Shown: positions 46,126 to 55,742, counted from the stretch's first letter. The stretch: DNA of 64,000 nt from Olivibacter sitiensis DSM 17696 (GCF_000427965.1 NZ_ATZA01000020.1:1-64000); one strand, 5' to 3'. Numbers and translations are program-made. Notes: generated by a model not told the origin, from the letters alone.

Positions 46126-48597
46126 ATGAAGACCTGGTTTAACCGCAATAAAGTCCACTTTGCCATTATCGGCATTTTTATCGCTATTTGTTTTGTCTAT
46201 TTTATGCCCATATGGCAGGGTAAAGTGTTGCAACAAACCGATGTGACGCAGGCTCAAGCCATGCAACATGAGATCATGACCTTCAAGGAAAAGGACGGCA
46301 AGGCGCCTCTTTGGACCAACGCTATGTTTAGCGGCATGCCGTCATACCAGATATGGGTCTCTTTCCCGAAAAATATCGGTACACACATCATGTCTTTTTT
46401 CAAAACGGTGGTACCCTATCCCATGGATGCGGTACTGTTTTACCTCATCGGCGCCTATATATTGTTCTCCGTATTGAAAATCAGGCCTTGGCTGGCGGCC
46501 GTGGGAGCGGTTGCATTTGCATTTACGTCTTATAATTTTATTTATATCGAGGCTGGACATGCCAGTAAAGCCTATGCTATCGGATTCTTTGCACCTGTTT
46601 TGGCTGGCGTGATACTGTCCCTTCGCGGAAGGTATATTTTAGGTGCTTCTTTATTGGCTTTTGCATTGGCTTTAGAGATCCGTGTTAATCATATACAAAC
46701 CACTTATTACCTCTTCATAGCCATATTGATCTTGATGATTATCGAATTGGTATATGCTATTAAGACGAAGGCGTTGCTTGGTTATTTCAAATCGGTAGCC
46801 TTTATGTTCGTTGCCGCGATGATTGCCCTAGGTGTCAATGCAGGTCTGTTATTGACGACTTATGAATACAGTCATGAATCTATTCGTGGGAAAGCCAATA
46901 TCGCCAATGACGGGAAGGAAGCTAACCAGCAAGGTGTAGACCGCGATTATGCTTATAGGTGGAGCCAAGGAGTAGGGGAGTCTATCACTTTCCTTATCCC
47001 CAATGCCTATGGGGGCGGCATGAGGTCTTTGCTAGACGAAGATTCAGAGGTTGCAAAGGTATTGGCCAGCCGAGGTATTCCAGCTGGCCAGGCAAAGTCT
47101 ATTGGCACCTATTGGGGCGATAAGCCTTTTACCTCTGGTCCTTGGTACTTTGGAGCGATTGTGATCTTTTTGTTCGTTCTTGGTTTGTTTATTGTGAAGG
47201 GAAAGTTCAAGTGGTGGATTCTAGCAGCCACCTTGCTAAGTGTATTTCTCTCCTTCGGTAGGCACCTGCCCTTTATTTCGGATCTTTTCTTCGATTATTT
47301 CCCGCTATACAAGAGTTTCCGGGCGGTAGAGTCCAACTTAGTGGTCGCATCTTTTCTTATTCCCATACTGGCTGTTGTGGCCGTGGAGCAGTTGTTGGTT
47401 GATAAAAAGAATATCGTCAACTTAGACAAGAAGTTTTTATATGCTTTGGGAATTGTGGGGGGCATTACCTTGTTGGTGTGGTTTGTGCCCTCGCTGTTCT
47501 TCGATTTCAGGAATGCCGATCACAATGAGCTTGTGCAGAACATTGCGCAGCAGTCTGGGGATAATGGTTTTGCACAGTCCTTGGGTAATGCGCTCATACA
47601 AGACCGCATTGGCATAGCGCAAAAGGATGCGTTTCGTTCCCTGGCATTTGTGCTCTTGGCCGCAGGCCTCATATGGCTGTATATCAAGAATAAGCTGCAG
47701 GCCAGTTTCTTAGTGTTCGGGTTGGGTATTTTGATATTGATTGATATGTGGGGCGTGGATAACCGCTATCTGAATAAGGAGAGTTTTGTAGATAAATCCG
47801 TCATGGCCAATCAAATCAAACCGCGGGAAGTGGACGAATTGATCATGATGGACAAGGACCCCAATTATCGCGTATTGGATCTCACCGACCAATATAACGG
47901 CCCATTCAATACGGCTACTTATGCCTATTACCATAAGATGATAGGAGGCTATCATGCGGCAAAGCTTATGCGTTATCAGGAATTGATTGAGAATCAGTTT
48001 TCCAAATCCATCAACGAAGATGTGCTGGATATGCTGAATACGCGTTATTTGATCGTGAACGATCGTCAGAATAATTCGCAAAGGATACAAAGGCGCTCCT
48101 CCGCATTGGGCAATGCGTGGTTTGTTGATAAAATCACCTATGTAAAAGATGATCAGCAAGAGATGGACGGCATCAACAGTTTTGATCCAAGAAGGGAAGC
48201 TTTCGTTAACGAAGCCTATAAGCCACAAATAGAGGGCAAGAAACTCGGATTAGCCACCAATGGCAGCATCGCATTGACCAGTTACAGGCCAGATTATTTG
48301 GTATACGAATATTCCGTGCCCAATAATGTGTTTGCCGTATTCTCTGAAATTTATTACAGTAAAGGATGGAAGGCTTTTGTAGACGGCGAAGAGACGCCTA
48401 TTATGCGCGCGGATTACCTATTGCGTGCTCTACAGCTTCCAGGAGGTAACCACAAAATTGAGTTTAAGTTTGAACCGCAGTCTTATTATACGGGCGAAAC
48501 CATTTCGCTGATAGCGTCCATTGTTCTGATTATAGGACTCGCTCTTGGTATATGGTTGGAATCCAAGAGAGATAAGGGAAAAGTAAAATCGGCATAA
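46126..48597 (+). CDS. YfhO-family integral membrane protein
   Basis: 823 residues with about a dozen membrane helices. N-terminal TM1 and a following loop (QQTDVTQAQAMQHEI, LWTNAMFSGMPSYQI) are typical of Bacteroidota YfhO proteins with a GT-C-like plan; a soluble C-terminal domain (about 610-790) and a last helix follow. In Firmicutes, YfhO relatives glycosylate teichoic acids; the substrate here is unknown. Glycan-synthesis genes follow on the other strand. Confidence 0.87.
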   Translation: MKTWFNRNKVHFAIIGIFIAICFVYFMPIWQGKVLQQTDVTQAQAMQHEIMTFKEKDGKAPLWTNAMFSGMPSYQIWVSFPKNIGTHIMSFFKTVVPYPMDAVLFYLIGAYILFSVLKIRPWLAAVGAVAFAFTSYNFIYIEAGHASKAYAIGFFAPVLAGVILSLRGRYILGASLLAFALALEIRVNHIQTTYYLFIAILILMIIELVYAIKTKALLGYFKSVAFMFVAAMIALGVNAGLLLTTYEYSHESIRGKANIANDGKEANQQGVDRDYAYRWSQGVGESITFLIPNAYGGGMRSLLDEDSEVAKVLASRGIPAGQAKSIGTYWGDKPFTSGPWYFGAIVIFLFVLGLFIVKGKFKWWILAATLLSVFLSFGRHLPFISDLFFDYFPLYKSFRAVESNLVVASFLIPILAVVAVEQLLVDKKNIVNLDKKFLYALGIVGGITLLVWFVPSLFFDFRNADHNELVQNIAQQSGDNGFAQSLGNALIQDRIGIAQKDAFRSLAFVLLAAGLIWLYIKNKLQASFLVFGLGILILIDMWGVDNRYLNKESFVDKSVMANQIKPREVDELIMMDKDPNYRVLDLTDQYNGPFNTATYAYYHKMIGGYHAAKLMRYQELIENQFSKSINEDVLDMLNTRYLIVNDRQNNSQRIQRRSSALGNAWFVDKITYVKDDQQEMDGINSFDPRREAFVNEAYKPQIEGKKLGLATNGSIALTSYRPDYLVYEYSVPNNVFAVFSEIYYSKGWKAFVDGEETPIMRADYLLRALQLPGGNHKIEFKFEPQSYYTGETISLIASIVLIIGLALGIWLESKRDKGKVKSA

Positions 48598-48604
48598 ACG
48601 CCTA

Positions 48605-49375
48605 TCAGTCGTTTGTTCGGCCATGCTTGATGTAGTAGCCGAGCAAGTTGAATGCAATGATAACGTGGTTGAGGATGGTGGGAAGAAAGCCATAATGCCT
48701 ACAGAATATTGTAAAGCGTTCTTTGAGGCTCTGCCAGTGCCTCTTCTTTGACATTCCGCCTACAAGGTATTTTGCCACATAGCGGTGGGTATTGATTATT
48801 GTTTGTGCCTTTTTTGCCGCCTTGATGATCCAATCGATGTCTGCGCTTAACGTATAACGACGGTCGTAGGGTGTGGTAATGCTTCTTTTGATATATATGG
48901 CTTGATGACTTATGTTCATGCCATATTTGAAACTTTTCCAATCGAACTTATCGGGACTTTTATGTCTCCTCCTTCCGAGGCTATGTCCGTTGTCATCTAT
49001 CATTTCGGTTTCGCCATAGTAGATGTCTGCATCGGGATAGGTAGCAAAGACCTTTTCGACCGTATCCTTTTCATAGATTTCGTCTCCCGAATTCATGAAT
49101 AGCACGTACTTGCCCGTGGCCATTCTAAGCCCTTTGTTCATAGCGTCATATATGCCGCTGTCTTTTTCGCTGACAAGCGTGTGTATTTGTGGTTTATACT
49201 TGTCTAAGATGGCTAGTGTGCCATCTGTAGAGGCGCCGTCAATAATTATGTATTCGATATATGGGTAATAGCTTTGCTCGATGACGCTCTGTATAGTCCG
49301 TTCTATATCCCTTGCGTTGTTGTACACAACGGTGATGACGCTGAGTAAAGGTGTATGTAATCTGGGTATAGACAT
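48605..49375 (-). CDS. Family 2 glycosyltransferase
   Basis: 256 residues from ATG 49375 (MSIPRLHTPLLSVITVVYNN); a TTG at 49399 overlaps the upstream stop and is possible. GT-A motifs: IIIDGASTDGT, SEKDSGIYDAMNKG and FMNSGDE. It is the last gene of a five-gene surface-glycan cluster (minus strand). Acceptor and sugar are unknown. Confidence 0.9.
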   Translation of the reverse strand: MSIPRLHTPLLSVITVVYNNARDIERTIQSVIEQSYYPYIEYIIIDGASTDGTLAILDKYKPQIHTLVSEKDSGIYDAMNKGLRMATGKYVLFMNSGDEIYEKDTVEKVFATYPDADIYYGETEMIDDNGHSLGRRRHKSPDKFDWKSFKYGMNISHQAIYIKRSITTPYDRRYTLSADIDWIIKAAKKAQTIINTHRYVAKYLVGGMSKKRHWQSLKERFTIFCRHYGFLPTILNHVIIAFNLLGYYIKHGRTND

Positions 49376-49395
49376 ATGGACTCCGAAATTTTTTG

Positions 49396-50109
49396 TCAAT
49401 ATTTTATAAACTGACTCCAGAAGCTAGGCTCATATTTTTGCCAGGCGTGGCATCCCATTGGAAGCTGTTCATTAATAAGTTCAAAGGACTTTCGCGGAGA
49501 CCTTTCAAAAGCAAAATGAAGCGCTTCCCTTGCATTTGGTTTTTTAAAGGGCACGAACAAGGTCCACAGCACGTCTTCATTTTTTGGCAGGAATATAAAT
49601 AGGAATCGCGTCCATTTGCTCCAAGCAAGGTGGCTCTTCACCTTCCTCAGGGATAGTCCGCCATTGCCCACTTTGTTCACTAATTTGCTGGAAAGATTGA
49701 TAATCGGCTTTTTGCCAGATGTGATGGGAGGAGCCTCAAGCCATGGTGCTCCTACGTAATCATATCCCTTTCCTGTCCACAGCGCGAGCTCATCTCGAAA
49801 CACCCAGGCATCGAGTTGGTATAACAAAATGTATTCATATGTTAGAAAACGTTTATAAAAGAGACGGCTCACTAACAGTCGGCTGTAACTTGTTATGTCT
49901 AGGAAATATTCGTTTGGAAAGCGCTCTATGATCAATGGCTTTTTTGCCAATGTTTCGTAATAGGTGGTGTTTAAAGATTGCGGCACGACGAGTACTATTG
50001 GATAGCCTACCAAGATATCCATGCATTGCCAAAATGAACGCTTTTCGACTGGGTCGGCGATCTCTTTATATACGGGAATAACAATGGCTACTTTGTGATT
50101 CTCTTCCAT
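49396..50109 (-). CDS. DUF5672 family protein, putative glycosyltransferase
   Basis: 237 residues from ATG 50109 (MEENHKVAIVIPVYKE), overlapping the upstream gene by 22 nt; ATG 50145 would add 12. LLYQLDAWVFRDEL and WTGKGYDYVGAPW are the DUF5672 signature, a GT-A-like fold with the acidic metal motif replaced by LDAW. Cotranscribed with the flanking glycosyltransferases. Confidence 0.85.
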   Translation of the reverse strand: MEENHKVAIVIPVYKEIADPVEKRSFWQCMDILVGYPIVLVVPQSLNTTYYETLAKKPLIIERFPNEYFLDITSYSRLLVSRLFYKRFLTYEYILLYQLDAWVFRDELALWTGKGYDYVGAPWLEAPPITSGKKPIINLSSKLVNKVGNGGLSLRKVKSHLAWSKWTRFLFIFLPKNEDVLWTLFVPFKKPNAREALHFAFERSPRKSFELINEQLPMGCHAWQKYEPSFWSQFIKY

Positions 50110-51002
50110 TGGTTTGTCAAGAATTTCTTTCCTCGTTTGATCCACGACCCTTTTCTGTGCTTATAAAAATGCTTGGTAGCCTCTACTGCTTCTGGACACT
50201 CCTCGATGACGTTTGGAAAAGATATTATGGGCTTGTTGGCCATGCTTACCCTGTAAGTATCTTCAATGATAGAATGTACTCCGCTGCCATCGTGACCTAT
50301 ATTTTCGATTAACGATTCCCTTGGGTATAATACTAAACCATCGTTTAGGAATACGGATGCATGCCATCGTATGGCCCAAGAATCGTTTTTCCCTTTTTTA
50401 AAGTCCATCAACTGTTTCCAGTAGTTCATGCTGCCGTTGAAGGTAAAGCGAGCTTTCTTTTCTTTGTTGAATTTCTGGTAAAGGGATTCAATATCGGGGT
50501 TAAACTTGTCCCATGCCCTTTTCCAGGTGGCCCAGCCCCAGCTATTGGTAGAACGCATAAAAAAACTCTCGGGAAGTTTGTCCGTTTGAGTAAGTGGAAA
50601 GTTATATGCAGCGATTTGCATGACACGTTCTTCCTGTATATAGCGCTCCAATGCTTCGTTAAAGTATTGCAGGGTATAGGGAGATGTGAGCAAATCGTCT
50701 TCCAGGACAATGATCTTCCCGTATTCGTTCACCAAACCACTAATGCCATCAATGATGGAATTGGCAAGTCCCATATGTGTGTCCCGCGTTATCAGCTTAA
50801 CAGATCTAAACCCCTCTATATGTCGGACTTCATTTCTGGTTTCTTGCACTTTTTGCTCGTCGCCCGAGGTCTTAGCTGCATCGGAAAATATGTATAATCT
50901 ACTATCTCCGCTCAACGTGTTCTTACGGAGGTATTGGAGGGTTCGCCGTGTATGCTCTGGACGGTTATATATAAAAAGGGCTATGGGCGCGAGATTTTGC
51001 AT
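50088..51002 (-). CDS. Glycosyltransferase (GT-A fold)
   Basis: 304 residues. APIALFIYNRPEHTRRTL at the start, IIVLEDDLLTSPYTL as the DxD-type metal site, and NSWGWATWKRAWD, a segment typical of Bacteroidota sugar transferases with GNT-I-like fold. Third from the 3' end of the glycan cluster, 3 nt after the methyltransferase gene. Confidence 0.87.
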   Translation of the reverse strand: MQNLAPIALFIYNRPEHTRRTLQYLRKNTLSGDSRLYIFSDAAKTSGDEQKVQETRNEVRHIEGFRSVKLITRDTHMGLANSIIDGISGLVNEYGKIIVLEDDLLTSPYTLQYFNEALERYIQEERVMQIAAYNFPLTQTDKLPESFFMRSTNSWGWATWKRAWDKFNPDIESLYQKFNKEKKARFTFNGSMNYWKQLMDFKKGKNDSWAIRWHASVFLNDGLVLYPRESLIENIGHDGSGVHSIIEDTYRVSMANKPIISFPNVIEECPEAVEATKHFYKHRKGSWIKRGKKFLTNQWKRITK

Positions 51003-51005
51003 ATT

Positions 51006-51644
51006 CTAGATGCCTAAACAATTGTTTGGACGATAGAAAACCGAGGTTTCCTTCCTGTAAAAGAAGCCTGGCGAAATACCGCTAAAGGAAAGTTTTCTAA
51101 ATCCATTTTCATTTAGAAAGGTTGTGCTTTCATTGTATTTTGTTCTTTCCGTATCGTCGAATATAATGACACCTCCCGCATTTAGGGATTGAATAGCTTG
51201 CTTGCAGCAGTTGTTTCTGTCCCGTCCATCGATAAGTATGATGTCATAGGTGCCACCGAGGCAGGTTCTACAGTATTTTCCATCTGTGTCAATGATCTGG
51301 AAAGTTAGATCGACATTTTTGGGAAGGTCTTTGCTAACCTGTTCAAACCATTGCTGGTCGTGTTCTACTGATGTGACATGTTGCACCTTGGAGGCGAAAT
51401 AGCGCGTAGAACTTCCAGACCCATATTCAAATAAACTCATTTGGGCATTGAGTCTCTCATCAAGGAAATCAATAGCTGAATAGGTGAGCCATGGCAGAGG
51501 CTTGCCTTCAATGTCTATCGGTTTTTTCTTGTCATAGGCTTCTATCCAGCCTATTTCCGCCAAATATCCTTTCACCCCAAAGGACAGAAAAGAGCGTAGT
51601 TTTCGCGGGCTGAACAGGCTGAAGTATGAATAATATCTTTTCAA
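51006..51644 (-). CDS. SAM-dependent methyltransferase-like protein
   Basis: 212 residues. Motif I FEYGSGSSTRYFA, VTSVEHDQQW, and DIILIDGRDRNNCC with GGVIIFDD show a class I methyltransferase fold. The first usable start is TTG 51644, since a stop lies 27 nt upstream in frame; it forms a TTGA overlap with the flippase stop. It probably modifies a sugar of the cluster's glycan. Confidence 0.78.
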   Translation of the reverse strand: MKRYYSYFSLFSPRKLRSFLSFGVKGYLAEIGWIEAYDKKKPIDIEGKPLPWLTYSAIDFLDERLNAQMSLFEYGSGSSTRYFASKVQHVTSVEHDQQWFEQVSKDLPKNVDLTFQIIDTDGKYCRTCLGGTYDIILIDGRDRNNCCKQAIQSLNAGGVIIFDDTERTKYNESTTFLNENGFRKLSFSGISPGFFYRKETSVFYRPNNCLGI

Positions 51645-52966
51645 TGGTTTCGCTTTATAATTTTATAAGTCAAATTTAACAATAATAGGGACTTTAGCAT
51701 GGAAAACGCCTGCTCTCGGGTTTTCGGTATAAAGATGAGGAAAAATGTTGACACGAAGTAAGCGATGAGCGTCGCGTAAGCGGCACCAACAATACCATAG
51801 CGAGGTATCCAAAATATATTGAGCAGTATATTAACAATGGCGCCAGCGGCGGTGCGTACCATGGACAATTTTACGTAGCCTTCTGCAATCAGGTATTGGC
51901 TGCTGGCGGTACCCAAAAAGACAAATACGCCAGCCCAGACATGCACGGCAAGCACATGTGCACCACTGGCATATTCGGGTTTATAAAACCATTTGAAAAT
52001 GTATGGTGATAGTATGGTGGTGGCGATTGCAATGGATAAGCTAATGATGCACATGAGGTCATAAAGATTGGATAATCTTTTTTTATAGCGCTGCGCGTTT
52101 TCCTTGCGGGCATTCATCAAAGCTGGGAAGACAGAGGTGGAAATTGCCACTGGGATAAAGTACCAGCTTTCGCTGAGGCTCACTACAGGCGAGTAAATTC
52201 CCAACTGGCTATTGTCGAGATAGTATTCTATCATGATCTGATCGATCTTCATGTACAGTGTAACAAGAATGGCAGAAAAAGCCAGTGGCCATGAGTTTCT
52301 TAGCAGGTGTTTGGCTAATGTTTCATCAAATGACCACGCGCGCAATGAAAATCCGAGCTTAGTATAACTGATGACATAGCCCAGGGCAATGAAAGCTACA
52401 TCGCCCACTAAGCACCAGATGAAATAATCGAGGGGAGCATGAAGTATGATGAGCAGAAGCTTAATGAGTGCCGAGATGATATTACCTCCCACCTGCACAT
52501 ACATGATATATTTTGCCCGTACAGTTGCTTGAAAAAAGCAATCCACAACATTGATTGCCTGTATGACGCAACATAGCGAGACGATGGCAATATAGGAAAA
52601 GGGGATGGCGGGAGTCAAGATGAAATAGGTGAGGAACACCAATGGAATAACCATTAATCCTGCTATGGAACGCAGCATGAAGGCAGTACCCAAAAGGCTG
52701 TCCTTCTTGCTTGGCTGACCTATCAACTCGCGTGTAAGGTAGGCATCTAGCCCCAATGCAGCAGTAGCCATGAAAAAGGTGACAATGGTCATGGGATAAT
52801 TAAGCATCCCATTGGCTTCAGTACCCAAGTAGTTGGGGATAGCAAAAGAGGTGATGATCATCTTGATGAACAATGAGCCGACCCTGGCCATCATGAGCCA
52901 ACCAGTGTTCTTTAGGTATTTCTGAAAAGCCTGCGGGTCAAAGCCAGGGAGTGTAGGAATCCTCAT
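51641..52966 (-). CDS. Oligosaccharide flippase (Wzx-like)
   Basis: 441 residues with about 12 membrane helices and the polysaccharide-biosynthesis flippase start (TGWLMMARVGSLFIKMIITSF split around residue 25). It moves lipid-linked glycan units across the inner membrane. First gene of the cluster; TAGGTTTG at 52981-52974 on the minus strand is a possible -7 element, and the typA terminator lies behind it. Confidence 0.9.
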   Translation of the reverse strand: MRIPTLPGFDPQAFQKYLKNTGWLMMARVGSLFIKMIITSFAIPNYLGTEANGMLNYPMTIVTFFMATAALGLDAYLTRELIGQPSKKDSLLGTAFMLRSIAGLMVIPLVFLTYFILTPAIPFSYIAIVSLCCVIQAINVVDCFFQATVRAKYIMYVQVGGNIISALIKLLLIILHAPLDYFIWCLVGDVAFIALGYVISYTKLGFSLRAWSFDETLAKHLLRNSWPLAFSAILVTLYMKIDQIMIEYYLDNSQLGIYSPVVSLSESWYFIPVAISTSVFPALMNARKENAQRYKKRLSNLYDLMCIISLSIAIATTILSPYIFKWFYKPEYASGAHVLAVHVWAGVFVFLGTASSQYLIAEGYVKLSMVRTAAGAIVNILLNIFWIPRYGIVGAAYATLIAYFVSTFFLIFIPKTREQAFSMLKSLLLLNLTYKIIKRNH

Positions 52967-53001
52967 GTTGATGCAAACCTAACAAAAATAAGCTTCATAA
53001 A

Positions 53002-53035
53002 AAACGGGATATCAACTCTCGTTCATATCCCGTTT
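53002..53035 (-). terminator. Terminator of typA
   Basis: AAACGGGATAT (53002-53012) pairs perfectly with ATATCCCGTTT (53025-53035). On the minus strand a T-run follows. It separates typA from the glycan cluster. Confidence 0.85.
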
Positions 53036-53057
53036 CTGGTATCATCTTTAAAAAAGT

Positions 53058-54863
53058 TTATTGAAACTTCTTCGCATTTACCTTACGTTCATTCTCCGTT
53101 AGGTATATCTTCCTCAAGCGGATGCTTTGTGGCGTCACTTCGATGTATTCGTCTGCCTGAATATATTCCATGGACTCTTCTAGCGAGAATTTAATAGCAG
53201 GTGCAATACGTACGTTGTCGTCACTACCAGAAGCACGCATATTGGTGAGCTGTTTTCCCTTTACGATATTGACCACGAGGTCATTATCCCTAGAGTGTTC
53301 GCCTACAATTTGCCCTTCGTAAATATCCACTCCTGGGTCTACAAAGAAACGGCCTCTATCTTGCAGCTTATCTATAGAATAAGCTGTTGTCTGTCCCTTA
53401 TCCATAGAGATAAGAACGCCTGCCAAGCGGCCAGGAATAGGGCCTTTCCAAGGCTGGTATTCCTTCATGCGGTGTGCCATTACGGCCTCACCTGCCGTCG
53501 CGGTCAGCACGTTGTTACGTAGGCCGATGATTCCGCGAGAAGGAATTTCAAATTCGAGGTGCTGCATCTCACCCTTTGCTTCCATGATGAGCAGCTCTCC
53601 CTTGCGCTGTGTTACCAGCTCAATGACCTTGCCTGATACTTCTGCTGGCACATCTACTACCAATGTTTCAATTGGTTCGCATTTGACACCGTCTATCTCT
53701 TTGACAATAACCTGTGGTTGACCCACTTGCAATTCATATCCTTCTCGGCGCATGGTCTCAATGAGTACGGACAAGTGAAGGATTCCACGTCCATATACCA
53801 AGAACGCATCGGCAGATTCGGTAGGTACGACCTTCAGGGCCAAGTTTTTCTCCATCTCTTTATAGAGGCGGTCTTGCAAATGCCTGGAAGTTACAAACTT
53901 GCCTTCCTTACCAAAGAATGGCGAGTTGTTGATGGTGAAGAGCATGTTCATGGTAGGTTCATCAATATGGATGACCTCCAATTGTTCGGGGTTCTCGAAA
54001 TCGGCAATGGTATCGCCAATATCAAAGCCTTCGATGCCTACAACGGCACAGATGTCGCCCGACTTCACTTCGGGAACCTTGATTTTTCCAAGCCCTTCAA
54101 AAGTATAAAGCTCCTTGACGCGAGATTTTACAATCTTGCCATCCCGTTTCATCAAGGATACAGGTTGATTTTCCTTTATGGTACCCCTAGCTACGCGGCC
54201 TATCGCGATACGGCCTACAAATGAAGAGTAGTCCAATGAGGTGATTTGCATTTGCAAAGTACCCTCATGAATAGGTGCTGAAGGGATATGCTCCAATATA
54301 GCCTCCAATAGGTCTGTGAAATCTTCCGTTGGTTTCTTCCAGTCGGTAGACATCCAACCTTGTTTGGAAGAACCGTATAGTACTGGGAAGTCCAATTGTT
54401 CTTCCGTAGCGTCCAAATTGAAGAATAGTTCAAAAACTTGCTCGTACACCTCTTCGGGCCTGCAGTTTTCCTTGTCCACCTTGTTGACTACTACAATGGG
54501 TTTGAGTCCCAATCCAAGTGCTTTCTGCGTCACAAAGCGGGTTTGTGGCATTGGTCCTTCAAAGGCGTCTACTAGTAGGATTACTCCATCCGCCATTTTC
54601 AACACACGTTCTACCTCGCCGCCGAAGTCGGCGTGACCAGGTGTGTCTATGATGTTGATCTTGACGTCTTTATATTTGACCGATACGTTCTTCGAAACGA
54701 TAGTGATTCCCCTTTCGCGTTCTAGATCATTGTTGTCCAGAATGAGGTCACCAGTTTGTTCGTTTTCGCGAAACAGGTTGGTAAAGTGCAATATTTTATC
54801 CACCAAGGTCGTTTTGCCGTGGTCTACGTGTGCGATGATCGCAATGTTCCTGATTTTCTGCAT
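53058..54863 (-). CDS. typA: Ribosome-associated GTPase TypA/BipA
   Basis: 601 residues from ATG 54863 (MQKIRNIAIIAHVDHGKT); a longer frame upstream lacks conservation. G1 AHVDHGKT, G3 DTPGHADFGGE and G4 NKVD are present, then domains II, III, V and the BipA C-terminal domain (QLTNMRASGSDDNVR). A translation-factor GTPase for 50S assembly and stress. CAAAGATA at 54894-54901 is its -7 element on the minus strand; GGATATATATCC at 54903-54914 is a perfect palindrome next to it. Confidence 0.96.
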   Translation of the reverse strand: MQKIRNIAIIAHVDHGKTTLVDKILHFTNLFRENEQTGDLILDNNDLERERGITIVSKNVSVKYKDVKINIIDTPGHADFGGEVERVLKMADGVILLVDAFEGPMPQTRFVTQKALGLGLKPIVVVNKVDKENCRPEEVYEQVFELFFNLDATEEQLDFPVLYGSSKQGWMSTDWKKPTEDFTDLLEAILEHIPSAPIHEGTLQMQITSLDYSSFVGRIAIGRVARGTIKENQPVSLMKRDGKIVKSRVKELYTFEGLGKIKVPEVKSGDICAVVGIEGFDIGDTIADFENPEQLEVIHIDEPTMNMLFTINNSPFFGKEGKFVTSRHLQDRLYKEMEKNLALKVVPTESADAFLVYGRGILHLSVLIETMRREGYELQVGQPQVIVKEIDGVKCEPIETLVVDVPAEVSGKVIELVTQRKGELLIMEAKGEMQHLEFEIPSRGIIGLRNNVLTATAGEAVMAHRMKEYQPWKGPIPGRLAGVLISMDKGQTTAYSIDKLQDRGRFFVDPGVDIYEGQIVGEHSRDNDLVVNIVKGKQLTNMRASGSDDNVRIAPAIKFSLEESMEYIQADEYIEVTPQSIRLRKIYLTENERKVNAKKFQ

Positions 54864-55066
54864 GAAGCAAAAGTTAATTTCAAAAATTTTGCGCAAAGAT
54901 ACGGATATATATCCAAAGATTTTCAGGTGTTTTCATTTATTTGATGTCTCAAAAACCGCTGACTTTGACCTGTGTAGCAAAGGTATGCCTAGGGTATGGG
55001 ATAGATGCCCATAGACATGAATATTAATATTGAACAAACCTGACATTCCCATAAAAAAAGAAACCT

Positions 55067-55074
55067 TAACTTTG
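55067..55074 (+). promoter_or_regulatory. -7 element directly before the Cys-rich peptide gene
   Basis: TAACTTTG fits TAnnTTTG and ends 5 nt before the ATG at 55080, pointing to a leaderless transcript. No good -33 element. Confidence 0.4.
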
Positions 55075-55079
55075 TTCAC

Positions 55080-55238
55080 ATGGATATCCAGCTAATTATT
55101 GTTTTCTTTCTTTTTGCCTGTGCCGCGTTTTTCTTGGGTCGCATGGTTTACAATAACCTACGTCCTAAAAAGGGCGGTGCCTGTGGCAGTAACTGCAAAT
55201 GTGGAATGGATTTGTCTCAGCCTAAGAAGGGACATTAA
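55080..55238 (+). CDS. FeoB-associated Cys-rich membrane peptide
   Basis: 52 residues, ATG 55080 to TAA 55236-55238. One membrane helix (IIVFFLFACAAFFLGRMVY), a basic linker NLRPKKGG, and the Cys cluster ACGSNCKCG. This is the pattern of the FeoB-associated Cys-rich family, small partners of ferrous-iron transporters. No feoB lies in the window. Its 3' end overlaps the convergent ispF by 17 nt. Confidence 0.75.
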   Translation: MDIQLIIVFFLFACAAFFLGRMVYNNLRPKKGGACGSNCKCGMDLSQPKKGH

Positions 55239-55713
55239 TCTTTTCTATTAGGCACACCGCGTAAGCTACCACTCCTTCTTGCCTACCAACAAATCCCATT
55301 GTTTCGTTTGTGGTAGCCTTGATGGAAATGTCGTCTTCATCAAGCCCCGTCACTTCGGCTATATTTTTCTTCATGCTAGGAATATAAGGCTTTATCTTGG
55401 GAGCCTCCAGGCAGAGCATGGCGTCGATATTGCCGAGTTGGAACTGCTTTTCGTGTAGCAATCGTATGCATTCTTTCAGTAGGACAAGGCTGCTAATTCC
55501 TTTCCACTTGGGATCGGTGTTTGGAAAATGGTAGCCTATGTCTTCCAGGTTGGCGGCGCCCAGTATCGCGTCGCATATGGCATGTACCAGTACATCGGCA
55601 TCCGAATGGCCAAAAGCGCCGGCATGGTGATCTATGGGCGTTCCCCCCAAAATAAATGGATGTCCTTCTTGCATTTGATGCACATCAAAGCCAAAACCCA
55701 CCTTTATCTTCAT
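55222..55713 (-). CDS. ispF: 2-C-methyl-D-erythritol 2,4-cyclodiphosphate synthase
   Basis: 163 residues. Metal ligands in GFGFDVHQM (Asp and His) and the FGHSDADVLVHA motif; ATTNETMGFVGRQEGV near the end. Fifth step of the MEP isoprenoid pathway. Monocistronic by position; 29 nt after the PBP4 gene on the same strand. Confidence 0.97.
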   Translation of the reverse strand: MKIKVGFGFDVHQMQEGHPFILGGTPIDHHAGAFGHSDADVLVHAICDAILGAANLEDIGYHFPNTDPKWKGISSLVLLKECIRLLHEKQFQLGNIDAMLCLEAPKIKPYIPSMKKNIAEVTGLDEDDISIKATTNETMGFVGRQEGVVAYAVCLIEKINVPS

Positions 55714-55742
55714 GTTTTATTGCTTTTAATTGATTTGCTTCG

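Noticed and set aside
54903-54914. Perfect palindrome GGATATATATCC upstream of typA as an operator
   Set aside because: Only 12 bp and mostly A/T, so it can occur by chance; no regulator or second site supports it.
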